IMG/VR virus record: IMGVR_UViG_3300023174_000156
Span: 1-64,000 of that record
DNA length: 64,000 nt
Origin: a virus
Reading direction: 5' to 3' (one strand)
This document shows positions 22,942 to 32,900 of the stretch, in pieces (position 1 is the stretch's first letter; each line of letters begins with the position of its first letter). The position numbers and the translations under genes were made by a program. The notes under the pieces are model-generated. The model did no database searches, was not told the DNA's origin, and was given only the letters and a program-made list of their open reading frames with translations.

Positions 22942-24726
22942 TTATATTAAGTTTAGTTTATCAAGAAAATCCTTAACATCGTTAGGCATTTCTCGATTAT
23001 CTAATTCTACCATACGTTGCTGCTTTTCTGCAAGTCGTGTTGCAGAACTCCATGTATGGACATCTATCTCTGTATTATTAGTCTTTGGCGTATGTGAAAT
23101 TGCTGAGAATACCGCTCCACAAACAGCATCAGCCAAATCTTTAGATTTTTTACGTGGATGATCTACCCTATTACCTTTCATTATTTTTAATTCTGACATT
23201 TCTTCTAATAATAATGGAATCATTGGCATTGCAACACGCTCTTCATAAATCATCATTGCTAAATCTTCATAGTGTTTTTTAGCAACTGAGACCGTCTCTG
23301 TTCTAATTCCAACAGCCTGTAACTCATTTTGAATATCAAAAGATTGCCAACGATCAAAAGACACCATACCAATATTAAGACCTTCTCTACGCAAATTAAT
23401 AATCCATTGTTTTACTTCTGATAAATTTACTGGTCCCTCTGCCCTTGGCTCCCACCAAGCAACGGCATCAACAACAACAATAGGGGCTACCTGCTCATAG
23501 TCTTTAATAACTTGAATATTAACCCACTTATCAACATGAGCAATAGCAACAGCACACTTGTCATGTTTTTGTGCAAGGTCAGCATGAATGTAATATATTT
23601 TTTCTGGATCAGGCTTAAAGGTTTCATCAAACCTTCTAAAAGAATCTATAGGATTTCTTGTATTCATACATTTTTCTAACTTATCTTTTTGTTTAAAAAA
23701 CGCATCTGATGCATATGTAGGTACACAAGCAAAACGCATCATGGCATCTCCTAAATCTGTATAGAATGCTAATTTAAAATCATCTATTTTGCGAGTAGGA
23801 TTTACTTCCCATGTTGGTCTTTTAAGTGCTAAAATTTTGGGAACTTTATATGAAATAATATTATCTTCTTCCCAACTAATTTCAAATTGATTGTTTATAT
23901 CGTTATGTGGTAGATCTTCATTCATAATAAAAATATGTTTCTTTTCTATTGTTTCTTTTTCTGCAATTACATCTTCATATCTTTTAGAAATAAAGTCTCC
24001 TTGATACCGTGGGAAAGAAAGTAAAACTACCTTTCCTAAATCTGGAAAACGAGAATCTACAGATCCACGAAACGCTTTATAAATATTTTCTGCAGTTTTA
24101 CCTTGTTCATTGCCAGTGCCAACCTCAGATGCAAAACCAGAAATCTCATCAAGCACTGCAAGTAATAAGTTTAAACCCTCATGAGATTCTCTTTCAGAGT
24201 GACCTGAATAAACTGTAATTGATTTATCAAACTCTACAGAATCTGCCTTAGCATTATACTTACCAGCAAACCATGGTGATTTTTCAATCTTTGTTTTAAA
24301 ACCTTTAAAGAAAACATTTTTTGCTTGTTGTGCATTAATAGCAACGTTAATTAAATCTATTGCATCTCCACTTGGTTTTCCAAAATATCTTGCAGGATCT
24401 TTGAGACATAATAACTTATAAACAATATAAGCACAAGCAACAGTAGAGGTAAAATCTTTACCAGATCCCTTGCCCAACTGTAAAATAATCTCATTTTTAG
24501 TATATTTATCATAATACCTTGCCCCTTCTACAGATCCATACAATTCTTGTAAATCTTCTCTTTTATATATTTGACTCATTGCCTCTACAATGTCATATTG
24601 AATAGATGATAAGGGTGGTTGTCCTAAATAATCAGAAGACTCAACAAATGTTTTTGCGTCTACTGGTTTTTCTTCAAATTGATTTTCTTTTAATACCTCA
24701 AGAAAATCATTGAACATCGTGGACAA
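22942..24726 (-). CDS. terL: Terminase large subunit
   Basis: Walker A LGKGSGKD (about residues 83-90) and Walker B LLLAVLDE (about 188-195) form the packaging ATPase. The C-terminal nuclease has YYIHADLAQK, VSFDRW and KDLADAV, giving the RNase H-like acidic triad. It is 594 aa and overlaps the small subunit gene by 20 nt. It is placed far from the portal gene, downstream of replication genes. Confidence 0.92.
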   Translation of the reverse strand: MSTMFNDFLEVLKENQFEEKPVDAKTFVESSDYLGQPPLSSIQYDIVEAMSQIYKREDLQELYGSVEGARYYDKYTKNEIILQLGKGSGKDFTSTVACAYIVYKLLCLKDPARYFGKPSGDAIDLINVAINAQQAKNVFFKGFKTKIEKSPWFAGKYNAKADSVEFDKSITVYSGHSERESHEGLNLLLAVLDEISGFASEVGTGNEQGKTAENIYKAFRGSVDSRFPDLGKVVLLSFPRYQGDFISKRYEDVIAEKETIEKKHIFIMNEDLPHNDINNQFEISWEEDNIISYKVPKILALKRPTWEVNPTRKIDDFKLAFYTDLGDAMMRFACVPTYASDAFFKQKDKLEKCMNTRNPIDSFRRFDETFKPDPEKIYYIHADLAQKHDKCAVAIAHVDKWVNIQVIKDYEQVAPIVVVDAVAWWEPRAEGPVNLSEVKQWIINLRREGLNIGMVSFDRWQSFDIQNELQAVGIRTETVSVAKKHYEDLAMMIYEERVAMPMIPLLLEEMSELKIMKGNRVDHPRKKSKDLADAVCGAVFSAISHTPKTNNTEIDVHTWSSATRLAEKQQRMVELDNREMPNDVKDFLDKLNLI

Positions 24727-25243
24727 TTGTAATCACTTCTCCTTCTTTGGCAATCTGAGAAAGACGTTGCATAATTAAATCACGCACCTCTGGATGCGTA
24801 GAAGCAATCTCTCTAAGTATTTCAACCAGTACTTCTTGCCTTCTTTCAATCTGGATCATTTCTTCTGCAAGTTCTTTATTTTCTAACAATCCAGCCTTTT
24901 GTAACATTTCAATTCTAGATTTTTCAATATCCATGACTAGTTTAATTGCTTGAGTTTTTGCACTAAGATTATTTGTCATTGATGCCTCATCAATAACCTC
25001 ATAAGATTTTGTAATTAATTTACTATAGTGTGCATCTGCACCAGCAAGTGCCTCTTTAGCACGAGCACGAATAGCATCATTAGCAGATGCCATAACTTTC
25101 CACTCATTAATTAATGCAACAACACGAGTTCTTGGCATATCTAAATCTTTAGAAATTTTTGTAGGATCTTGACCTTTAAGATATTCTGCAACAACTTTAT
25201 TTACTTCATCAAGATGGTTTACTAAGTCTGCCTCAGTTGACAT
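24707..25243 (-). CDS. terS: Terminase small subunit
   Basis: An N-terminal helix-turn-helix (VVAEYLKGQDPTKISKDLDM, then PRTRVVALI) and a long central coiled coil are typical of TerS. It overlaps terL directly. It would recognise the packaging start site. Confidence 0.75.
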   Translation of the reverse strand: MSTEADLVNHLDEVNKVVAEYLKGQDPTKISKDLDMPRTRVVALINEWKVMASANDAIRARAKEALAGADAHYSKLITKSYEVIDEASMTNNLSAKTQAIKLVMDIEKSRIEMLQKAGLLENKELAEEMIQIERRQEVLVEILREIASTHPEVRDLIMQRLSQIAKEGEVITIVHDVQ

Positions 25244-25478
25244 TATACTTACCTTCTAATCTATTAATTTCATCTTTAATATAAAATATTGCTTTTTCTA
25301 AATCTTGTATTGTTTTTGCTTCGTCTTTTAATCCTGCTCTCCACAAGTATTTAAAAGCATTTCCTATGTTAAAATTTCGGTGTCTTGTAATTTGTATACA
25401 CTCTATTCCACTTGGATCAGTTGTGTAGTGCAGCGGATGATTAACTTGATCAACCGTAATATTTAAATTATTACTCAT
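25233..25478 (-). CDS. DUF3310 (T7 gp1.7-like) protein
   Basis: VNHPLHYTTDPSGIECIQITRH and FNIGNAFKYLWRAGLKDEAK, then DLEKAIFYIKDEI, match DUF3310, related to the T7 gene 1.7 nucleotide kinase. The start is in an ATGA overlap with the upstream HTH gene; a longer frame is rejected. It is 81 aa. A role in nucleotide metabolism is likely but unproven for this family member. Confidence 0.85.
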   Translation of the reverse strand: MSNNLNITVDQVNHPLHYTTDPSGIECIQITRHRNFNIGNAFKYLWRAGLKDEAKTIQDLEKAIFYIKDEINRLEGKYNVN

Positions 25479-25630
25479 CGTTTTGATTTCCTTAATCCAA
25501 ATTTTGCAAGGTATACATAGATTGTTTCTACGCTTGCCCCACATTCTTTAGCAATTTCTTCTGGAGATTTTTTGTCCATAAGATATCTCTTACGAAGCCA
25601 AACCTCTGACTTATACAGTTTACCACTCAT
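25475..25630 (-). CDS. 51-aa helix-turn-helix microprotein
   Basis: The product contains VWLRKRYLMDKKSPEEIAKE followed by CGASVETIYVYLAKFGLRK, a sigma-region-4/homeodomain-like HTH with a basic end. It could be a small DNA-binding regulator. It is coupled to DUF3310 by ATGA. Confidence 0.65.
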   Translation of the reverse strand: MSGKLYKSEVWLRKRYLMDKKSPEEIAKECGASVETIYVYLAKFGLRKSKR

Positions 25631-25634
25631 AGGA

Positions 25635-26282
25635 TTATTTGTCAACCTCTACTTGATTAATATCATAGTAATAGTTATCTGAATCTTCAGTTATCCACTT
25701 AGAGGCATCTTCTACATCCCATTTTCTAGTATTGATAAGTCTATTAATCACAGGCTTTCCAGGTTTAGTAGTAAATGATGGCTCTAATAAAAATACCCTG
25801 TTGTTTGGCTGTATAGCAAAGTTGCCATCATCTCTTTGTATAACGTGACCGCATTTATGCTGCCCTGGATTTTCTGAGTATCCATCATCAAGTCTATTAG
25901 AATCAGGATTGTGCCAATCAAGAGTAAACAAATACTTGCCAGATATTTTTTTCTTTGTCCTGTCCATATAAGTCATACGCATGTTTGCAAGGTTTGCAAA
26001 TTTAGTTGTAGTAACAAAAGGACTAAATGAATTCCATAAAACAAGATTATGAATATCTTCTTCTGGTACATCTGGCTTAGTACAAAAAGCATTAATAGGC
26101 ATTCTCCACCAAATACCGCCATCTTCCATTAAAAAATGAAACAATGGACTACGGTTTTGAACACTGGCTACACCAAAAATTACACAAGGAAAATATTGAT
26201 CATGACTATCTATTTGATCTCTTAAAAAATTACCACGAACATAACATTCAATTGGTGGTATATTTGCATTTAACTCTGGCAT
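25635..26282 (-). CDS. Conserved phage protein of unknown function
   Basis: Its 215 aa read like a family I recall from many marine and freshwater phages: LNANIPPIECYVRGNFLRDQ, HDQYFPCVIFGVASVQNRSP, then GKYLFTLDWHNPDSN, GQHKCGHVIQRDDGNFAIQP and NNRVFLLEPSFT. It is beta-rich and has conserved Cys/His (KCGHVI). No function known to me. It sits between terminase and recombination genes. Confidence 0.72.
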   Translation of the reverse strand: MPELNANIPPIECYVRGNFLRDQIDSHDQYFPCVIFGVASVQNRSPLFHFLMEDGGIWWRMPINAFCTKPDVPEEDIHNLVLWNSFSPFVTTTKFANLANMRMTYMDRTKKKISGKYLFTLDWHNPDSNRLDDGYSENPGQHKCGHVIQRDDGNFAIQPNNRVFLLEPSFTTKPGKPVINRLINTRKWDVEDASKWITEDSDNYYYDINQVEVDK

Positions 26283-26284
26283 TA

Positions 26285-26455
26285 TTAATTATTCCTTTTT
26301 ATAGTAGTAAGTTTATCCCAAAATCCACCAGGATTTCCTTGATAAATTTGTCCAGTTTCACGATCTATCAATAGCCATTTTTCTGGAGATAATGTTTTTA
26401 CAATTAAAGAAATTTCAGTTTCTTCTTCATTAAAAGTAAAACTATTCCTATTCAT
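26285..26455 (-). CDS. 56-aa unknown microprotein
   Basis: The product contains EKWLLIDRETGQIYQGNPGG, a beta hairpin with a Trp-rich end (GFWDKL). It overlaps the RuvC-like gene's stop region by 8 nt. Coupled translation supports a real gene; function unknown. Confidence 0.6.
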   Translation of the reverse strand: MNRNSFTFNEEETEISLIVKTLSPEKWLLIDRETGQIYQGNPGGFWDKLTTIKRNN

Positions 26456-27029
26456 TATATCCTATTGCCTTATCCCAATTATTAATAGCCCAGTGACCGA
26501 TACCACAAGCGTCAGCAACGTCATTATCGTTAATATTTTTATCATAGATGATTTCAATTAATTTCACAGTCCTTTCTTTTCTAAACTGCCTTTCAAAAGA
26601 TTTATACCAAGAGTCTGACTTGCCAGGATTTTTAGACCTAATTAGTATTTGTTCTTCTTTTGTTAATTTTTTATTACCTAAATAATTTTGCCAGGTAATT
26701 GGAGAAACTTTTCCTACTATCTTAATACCACACATTGCAGCAGCACCAAGTAATGCACCTTGAACTAACGCTAAGTCGGCAGCAGTTTTTGGGCTGTTCA
26801 TAAATACTGTATGTTCAATTATAATTGCATCTGTTTTCATTACCGTTTCAAAATATGCTTTAGTTTTTCTTGCTGCATCTCCTACTTTTAAATATATGTC
26901 TTCACCTTCAAAATTTATTTTGCCAATTTCTTGAAGATTTTTATTATCAAACACTGCATAAGCAAGACTATTAGTGCTAGCATCAATAGCACAAATTCTT
27001 ATTGGTTGGTTAGTCTTGTTCATAATCAA
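26448..27029 (-). CDS. RuvC-like Holliday junction resolvase
   Basis: ICAIDASTNS gives the first Asp (residue 16), AIIIEHTVF the Glu, and NDNDVADACGIG the last acidic pair of the RNase H-like RuvC fold. It is 193 aa. The start is uncertain by two codons (ATG-ATT-ATG). It lies in the recombination cluster with a Cas4-like nuclease and RecA. Confidence 0.82.
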   Translation of the reverse strand: MIMNKTNQPIRICAIDASTNSLAYAVFDNKNLQEIGKINFEGEDIYLKVGDAARKTKAYFETVMKTDAIIIEHTVFMNSPKTAADLALVQGALLGAAAMCGIKIVGKVSPITWQNYLGNKKLTKEEQILIRSKNPGKSDSWYKSFERQFRKERTVKLIEIIYDKNINDNDVADACGIGHWAINNWDKAIGYNE

Positions 27030-27300
27030 AAAATCCTTTTATTTCTTTCAACATTTTATCTACTTCTTTTTTACTTACATTGCAGTTAGAACAAAAGCCA
27101 GAATCATTATATATGGATAGTTGTTGTCCGCAACCACCAAAACATTTTCTAACTTTACCAATTCTTTTTTGCCTACGAGTTAAATAGTATCTTTCTACAA
27201 TCTTATCTTTTGTTGCAGATGCTCGACATTCAGCACTGCAATAAATTTGATAAGTTACTTTAGGTGTAAAGCCTTTGTTACACTTTTCACAAAGTTTCAC
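27010..27300 (-). CDS. Zinc-ribbon protein
   Basis: CEKCNKGF, YCSAECRAS, CFGGCGQQ and FCSNC give four Cys pairs, enough for two zinc sites. A GTG start with GAGGGG upstream is chosen because the longer frame lies inside the Cas4-like gene. Basic linker RRQKRIGKVRK suggests nucleic acid binding. It overlaps RuvC by 20 nt. Confidence 0.65.
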   Translation of the reverse strand: MKLCEKCNKGFTPKVTYQIYCSAECRASATKDKIVERYYLTRRQKRIGKVRKCFGGCGQQLSIYNDSGFCSNCNVSKKEVDKMLKEIKGFFDYEQD

Positions 27301-28135
27301 TAAGCCCCTCAAGAGGTTTAATTTTAAGAACCCCTGTTTCTGCCTCTGCACAGGCTTTTTGAATAGGGCAACCCTTGCAGATTTTAGAGTTAGACCTATA
27401 TGTTTTAACTGGGATTTCTCTATCTGTCCAAGCCTTGCGGACCTGCCTCATCCAGTCAAATGCGTAATCAATCCATTTACGATATTCATCATTAACTTGT
27501 ACTGGAAGCGTTAGTAATTCATGATTGTTTTTATTTTCATAAATTAAAACACCTTTATCTTTCTTTAATATTTTCATATACATTAATAATTGCATTAGGT
27601 GCCCACCTTTAGGCTTCCTATTTGCTTTTTTATATTCAAATCCATCATTTGGCATTGTTTTAATTTCAGCAACAATAGACTGTCCATTAAAGTCAAGCAT
27701 TGCATCACCATAACCAAAGATTGGTGGATCATCTACTTTAACTGTAAATTCTAATGCAGGATGTTTTTGTTTGCCATACTTTCGTTCTGCTGTTTCAAAT
27801 TCCATACTCTTATCAAGAATGCCAGCATTAATCATTGCATCTTGAATTCTGTCATGGCTTAAACTTCCACTGTTTCTATTTGCTACACCAAAAGGACTTG
27901 CATCATCATAAAATACTTGACCATCAAATGCAAGATACCAAAAACGAGCACACTCTCCAGACCCCCAAGCCAAACCTGATGGTGAAAAAGAATATTTTTT
28001 AGTAAATTTTGGTTTAATGTCAGCAACATATCCTTGCTGAATAGCCTCTACCAAACCTTGAGTATAGTCAATATCTCCGTTATGTATTGGTTCATCTTGC
28101 TTAATCATAATCTGTTTTAATAAGTTTTTAGTCAT
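27287..28135 (-). CDS. Cas4/RecB-like PD-(D/E)xK nuclease
   Basis: IFGYGDAMLDF and SIVAEIKTM carry the Asp and Glu-x-Lys of the nuclease core. A Cys near ECARFWYLAF and a terminal CKGCPIQKAC cluster fit the Fe-S cluster of Cas4-like enzymes. It is 282 aa. AGGGA precedes the ATG and an extended -10 box lies upstream, so it heads a unit with RuvC and terminase. It probably resects DNA ends for recombination; no CRISPR is nearby. Confidence 0.82.
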   Translation of the reverse strand: MTKNLLKQIMIKQDEPIHNGDIDYTQGLVEAIQQGYVADIKPKFTKKYSFSPSGLAWGSGECARFWYLAFDGQVFYDDASPFGVANRNSGSLSHDRIQDAMINAGILDKSMEFETAERKYGKQKHPALEFTVKVDDPPIFGYGDAMLDFNGQSIVAEIKTMPNDGFEYKKANRKPKGGHLMQLLMYMKILKKDKGVLIYENKNNHELLTLPVQVNDEYRKWIDYAFDWMRQVRKAWTDREIPVKTYRSNSKICKGCPIQKACAEAETGVLKIKPLEGLSETL

Positions 28136-28155
28136 TTTTATCCCTTGTTTATATA

Positions 28156-28164
28156 AGTATACCA
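28156..28164 (-). promoter_or_regulatory. Extended -10 promoter of the nuclease/RuvC/terminase unit
   Basis: TGGTATACT on the minus strand, directly after the upstream gene, with about 14 nt of predicted leader including AGGGA. Confidence 0.5.
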
Positions 28165-28166
28165 GG

Positions 28167-28484
28167 TTAGCGGATTATGTATTTAAGTGCTGATACCAAG
28201 TCATTAATTGATTCTGCTGCCGTGAAATATATATTTTTCTTTGCCCTGTCACTTTTATCTACGTTAGCCATCCAAGTTGCTCTAAATGACATCTTTGCTG
28301 CTATTGCCTGAAGTCTTACAATTTCCACGGTAGCAACATTAAGTGGAACATCTGGCTTAATGATTAACTTAGCAATCATTGTTAAAGCCATTGTTAGTTC
28401 TTCATCCTTCATGTAGTCAGCAATTTCAGTTAAACCATTGACCATATCTATTGTCGTTCCTGTTGGCTGAACCTGTTGTGTCAC
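28167..28484 (-). CDS. Unknown helical protein
   Basis: A GTG start with GGGAGA upstream gives 105 aa. It is helical and amphipathic: TEIADYMKDEELTMALTMIA, then VATVEIVRLQAIAAKM. No Cys or signal. Possibly a DNA-metabolism accessory given its place between RecA and Cas4-like genes. Not recognised. Confidence 0.6.
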   Translation of the reverse strand: MTQQVQPTGTTIDMVNGLTEIADYMKDEELTMALTMIAKLIIKPDVPLNVATVEIVRLQAIAAKMSFRATWMANVDKSDRAKKNIYFTAAESINDLVSALKYIIR

Positions 28485-28485
28485 C

Positions 28486-28776
28486 CTATTCTCCCTTTGT
28501 TAGTTGTTCTAAAAGATCCATTTCAATTATAGCAAGTCTTACTTTTGTATTGCCTTCACCCAAAATAACAATTATTGCAGGAGATTTATCAATTCCTGAT
28601 TTAATAGAATCAGTAACAGCCTTAGCCCACACATCTTTGTTTAAAGTAAAAGATTTGCTAACCTCTTTAAAATCAACAATAAAGTTTCTCCATGTGGCAT
28701 CTCCCTTTTTATTGTTACGACCTGAGTTCTTGTGTTGTTTGGCACCAATTCTTTTAGACTCACTTCTTTCACTCAT
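28486..28776 (-). CDS. Small protein, possible PD-(D/E)xK-like nuclease
   Basis: RIGAKQHKNSGRNNKKGDAT followed by NFIVDFKEVSKSF resembles the start of small resolvase/VRR-like nuclease folds (basic N-terminus, GDA, then Asp-Phe-Lys-Glu). The C-terminus, SPAIIVILGEG then KVRLAIIEM, supplies two more strands. It is 96 aa. The nuclease call is inference; the alternative is a DNA-binding protein. Confidence 0.5.
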   Translation of the reverse strand: MSERSESKRIGAKQHKNSGRNNKKGDATWRNFIVDFKEVSKSFTLNKDVWAKAVTDSIKSGIDKSPAIIVILGEGNTKVRLAIIEMDLLEQLTKGE

Positions 28777-28951
28777 TTATAAAATCCTTTTTCTTTCTTT
28801 TAGGTGGTATTAATCCAACTTTTGATATATGTTTTTTAGAACACATCCAAGTTGCATCTCCAGTTTCTCTCCAATACCTTAAAGATAAAACCTCTTCTTG
28901 ACAGGTTTTGCATGGAAACTTTCCTGGATAAACTGTAAATTCTTTAGACAT
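28769..28951 (-). CDS. 60-aa zinc-ribbon protein
   Basis: FPCKTCQEEV and ATWMCSKKHISKV give Cys-x2-Cys and Cys/His zinc ligands, with a Lys-rich C-terminus. It overlaps RecA-like and the following gene by 8 nt each. Function unknown, possibly nucleic acid binding. Confidence 0.6.
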   Translation of the reverse strand: MSKEFTVYPGKFPCKTCQEEVLSLRYWRETGDATWMCSKKHISKVGLIPPKRKKKDFINE

Positions 28952-29957
28952 TACTCAACTTATTTTTTAATTGTTGTTGTAAATCTAAATCTTCCTTTAT
29001 CCTATTAACTATTCCATCTCTTCCCTGAACCTTTGTGCCATCATCTAATTGATACCAAGCACCAGTTCTATTTAATAAACCAACAGACTCTGCTGTATCA
29101 ACAAGATCTCCAATAGCATCAATGCCAATGTTATCTCCACGGAAATAAAAATCGTATTCTCCTGATTGAAATCCTGGAGATGTTTTAGAAAATTGTAGTT
29201 CCCAACGAATCTTTCTTCCTATCTTTTCTTCAATTAACTTATCTCCAATTTTTATCTTACCTTTTATTGCCTGATTGTCAGACTCTGAAGAAAATAATTT
29301 AACAATACAAGAAGAATAAAACTTAGTAGCCTGTCCGCCAGAAGGTTGTTGACTGGTATACATAGCACTAATATTATTTCTTGATTGAGAAATAAGAACA
29401 AGCAATGTAGGTTTTACTTTGTTGTTAGCGTAGTTAAGCATTTTCCAAGCATTGCTAAAGTCTCTTGACTCTGCCCCAATTTGTTTGGTATTTTCAAGAG
29501 CCTTCATTTCATCTGTATCTTTTTCAAAATAGATTGCGGGTAGCATAGAAGTAATAGAATCAACTACAATCAAATCAACTCCAGCATTCATAAGACCAAC
29601 GCCAACATCTACCATATCGCTAATAGTTCTTGCTTGTGAGTAGATTAATTTAGTGGGATCTACTCCTAACTGCCGTGCCCAATCTTCAGAGTAAGACATC
29701 TCAGAATCAATCCATGCACAAACCTTGCCCTCTTTTTGTGCTAAAGCAATCATTTGTAAACACATTGATGATTTTGCTGAAGACTTGCTTCCCCAAATTA
29801 ATACCTGTCTGCCATATGGCAAGCCTCCACCTAGTGCACGATTTAATCCAAAACTTGGAGTTGGCTGATACTCAAATGTAACACCCTCACCTGTACCTAA
29901 ACGCTTACGTATTCTTGGGTCTAACTGTGATAATACGTCCTCTATACTAACTGACAT
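28944..29957 (-). CDS. RecA/UvsX-like recombinase
   Basis: Walker A is GSKSSAKSS (about residues 56-64), with Ser-Ser-Ala in place of the usual Glu-Ser-Gly. LIVVDSITSMLP is Walker B. LVLISQSRNN provides the conserved Gln for ATP sensing, and the TKFYSSCIVKL strand follows. It is 337 aa. It would pair homologous strands in phage DNA replication and repair. It overlaps the polymerase gene. Confidence 0.87.
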   Translation of the reverse strand: MSVSIEDVLSQLDPRIRKRLGTGEGVTFEYQPTPSFGLNRALGGGLPYGRQVLIWGSKSSAKSSMCLQMIALAQKEGKVCAWIDSEMSYSEDWARQLGVDPTKLIYSQARTISDMVDVGVGLMNAGVDLIVVDSITSMLPAIYFEKDTDEMKALENTKQIGAESRDFSNAWKMLNYANNKVKPTLLVLISQSRNNISAMYTSQQPSGGQATKFYSSCIVKLFSSESDNQAIKGKIKIGDKLIEEKIGRKIRWELQFSKTSPGFQSGEYDFYFRGDNIGIDAIGDLVDTAESVGLLNRTGAWYQLDDGTKVQGRDGIVNRIKEDLDLQQQLKNKLSNV

Positions 29958-32900
29958 TTACATCCTCCATTATAACTGTTCCATCTTTAGTTTTACCGAA
30001 ACTAAACTTATATGCTTTGCCTTCTTCTATGTGCATGTATGCTTTTGGAAATGCTGTTGGAAATACAGTAACAGAATGCAAATCTCTTGAAGTATCTGCT
30101 AATGTAAGTGAAGCCATTTTCTTACCAGTTTTCGTCATTCTTGGTTTAAATGAAACAACAAACATTTCTTGTTCTGTATATGGTAATTGTTTATAACCTA
30201 AAAACTTTACAAGAGCGTTTGAAGATCCTTTTATTTCATCAACAGGAACTGCAGAAACAATCCTGTTGTCATTAGCAAGAACCAAGTAAGTACGACCCGT
30301 CTCAATAGTTGTTCCTTCTTCATCAAATATACCAACAGACCCAGTTTTGTCCAAAATTTCAACTCGTGACCATCCTTTTCCTCGTTTGATTGCTTTAGCC
30401 ATTCCTAATAAAATAAAAGAACCCTTTTCTTCAAAGTCACAAACATCTTGAATAAAAGCATAATAGTGTGAAGGTATAGTTATGTTAAACTCTGGAAGAT
30501 TTAAATATTCATAAATGTTTTCTTTAATCTCTGTATCATTTCTAGGATTATCTGAAAAAGTTGCTGCACCTACTAAACGCATTGCTGCTAATGCACGACT
30601 ATTCACCCCATTACCTTTTGTAAATGTAAACTCTTCAAGTTCTTTATAAGACTTAAATGGTCTTGCTGCAATATATTTGTTTGCAATGTTATTGGATATA
30701 TACTTAATACTAGTTAGTCCAAACCTAATTCCTTTACCTTCAATTTTAAAATCTAAATCAGAGTCATTAATATGTGGAAGTTTAATTGATATTCCCATAC
30801 GTTTTGCTTCAATTAAATACTCTGTGCGCCCGTCTTTATCTTTCTCATTTTTAAGAAGAGCAAACATAAACTCAAGAGGATAATAATATTTTAACCACGC
30901 CGTCCAATACGAGAGAGTAGAGTAAGCAACTGCGTGGCTCTTGTTAAACGAGTACCCCGCATGCGCTTCGAAATCATGCCATAAATCACGAGCCTGATTA
31001 GGAGCAATATAGGCAGAAGCACCAGCAATAAAACGCTCTTTATAAGTATCGAACTCTTTGGCGTCTTTCTTTTTTCCAATGATTTTTCTAACTTTATCTG
31101 CTTCAGACATGGACATTTGTCCAAGGTGTACGCATGCTTGCATAACCTGCTCTTGGTAAAGAATGCAACCATATGTGTCCTCCGTATAAGGCTTTAAGAT
31201 CTGATGTAAATATGATACAGCCTGTTTTCCATGTTTACGAGCAACATAATCTTTACCAATAGTATTCATGGCTCCTGGACGAACAAGGGCATTTGATGCT
31301 GCAAGTTCGTTAAAGTTTTTTACTCCCATCTTAACTAATAAGTTTGTATATGGTGTTGCTTCACATTGAAATACGCCTTTTGTATACCCGTCTGAAAGCA
31401 TTTCATAAACTTTTGGATCTGATAAATCTAAAGATAATAAGTCTATTTCTTTGTAATGATTTTCTTTTATCATTGCAACTGCATCTTGAATAACACTTAA
31501 TGTTTTTAAACCAAGCGCATCAATCTTAATAAGACCAATCTTTTCAGCCTCTTCCATGTCAACGCCAACCACAGGTATGCGATCATCGGATCCAGGAGAA
31601 GAACGAGTTTCCAATGGCGCAAACCTAAAGATTGGATCCTTACTAGTAACCACACCAGCAGCATGAATGCCAGTACCTCTAATACGACCTCGTAATTGTT
31701 CGCCATAAATTTCTACCTCTGGATATTTCTCTCTAAACCATTCTGTGGTTTTTGATCTACAAAACTCGTCCCAAGTATCAACTAGTTTTAAAACTTTATT
31801 AACATCTGTTAATGGAATATCTAATATTCTTGCAACATCTCTTACGACACCTTTATCTTTAAATTCTAAAAAGGTTGCAATAGAAGCAACATGTCTATAC
31901 TGTCTAACTAAATAATCTTTTACTTCATCACGACGTGTATCCTGAATGTCTGTATCAATATCAGGGAAGTCATTACGATCTGGATTAATAAAACGAAAAA
32001 ATAACAAACCATGTTGTATTGGATCAATTGTTGTGATACCAAGTAGATAACAAACTAAAGAACCAGCAGATGATCCACGACCTGGACCAACAAGAATTCC
32101 TTCTTTCTTTGCCCAGTTAATCATATTACTTACTACAAGAAAGTATGGTGCAAATTTTTTATTACGAATAATTTCTAACTCTTCATTAAGTCTTTGCTCA
32201 TATATATCATTGCCAAGCCAATTGCTATTAAGTCTATACTTTTCAAGACCTGCAAATGCTAAGTTTGCCAATTCTTGATCTGGATTTTTATACTGAACTG
32301 GAAGAAGATTTAAACCATCTTGAATATTATAATCTTCTATTGTGTTTGCTAATAGTATTGTGTTTGAATAAATATCTTCTCTGTCAATACCTTGTTTTTC
32401 CATAGCAGCCTTTATTTCTTTGTATGATAAAAGATGTATGTCAAACTTATTAAAGGTAATTTGTCTGTCTTCTCCGTAAAGATAGTCAAGTCTTTCCATC
32501 ATATCTTTTTTCTTTTTAGATTTTTCATATGAAGATTCTTTGTTTATCTTTGCGTGTGTATTTAAAAGTAGTTTAAACTCTTGTATTTCTCTTTGAGAAG
32601 TATCTGAGTGATGACAATCTGGCGTTACAACAGCCTTTATATTAAACTCATCTGCAAGTTCAAGTAAAGATTTATTTATTTCGGGGGTATTGTGTGGCAT
32701 TACCTCAACATAGTAGTCACTACCAAAATTATCTTTAAACCATTTTATATGTTTTTTAGCAATAGCAAATTCTTGTTCTTCTAATGCTTTAACTAAAACA
32801 CTGCTTGGACAAGCAGATGTTACGATTATGCCTTCTTTATATTTTTGTAATATTGCAAAATCAAATCTTGGTTTTTTAAAAAACCCATCTGTCCATGCAA

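Noticed and set aside
27287-28135. A CRISPR-associated Cas4 in an adaptation module
   Set aside because: No Cas1, Cas2 or repeat array is present; the gene lies with RecA and RuvC.
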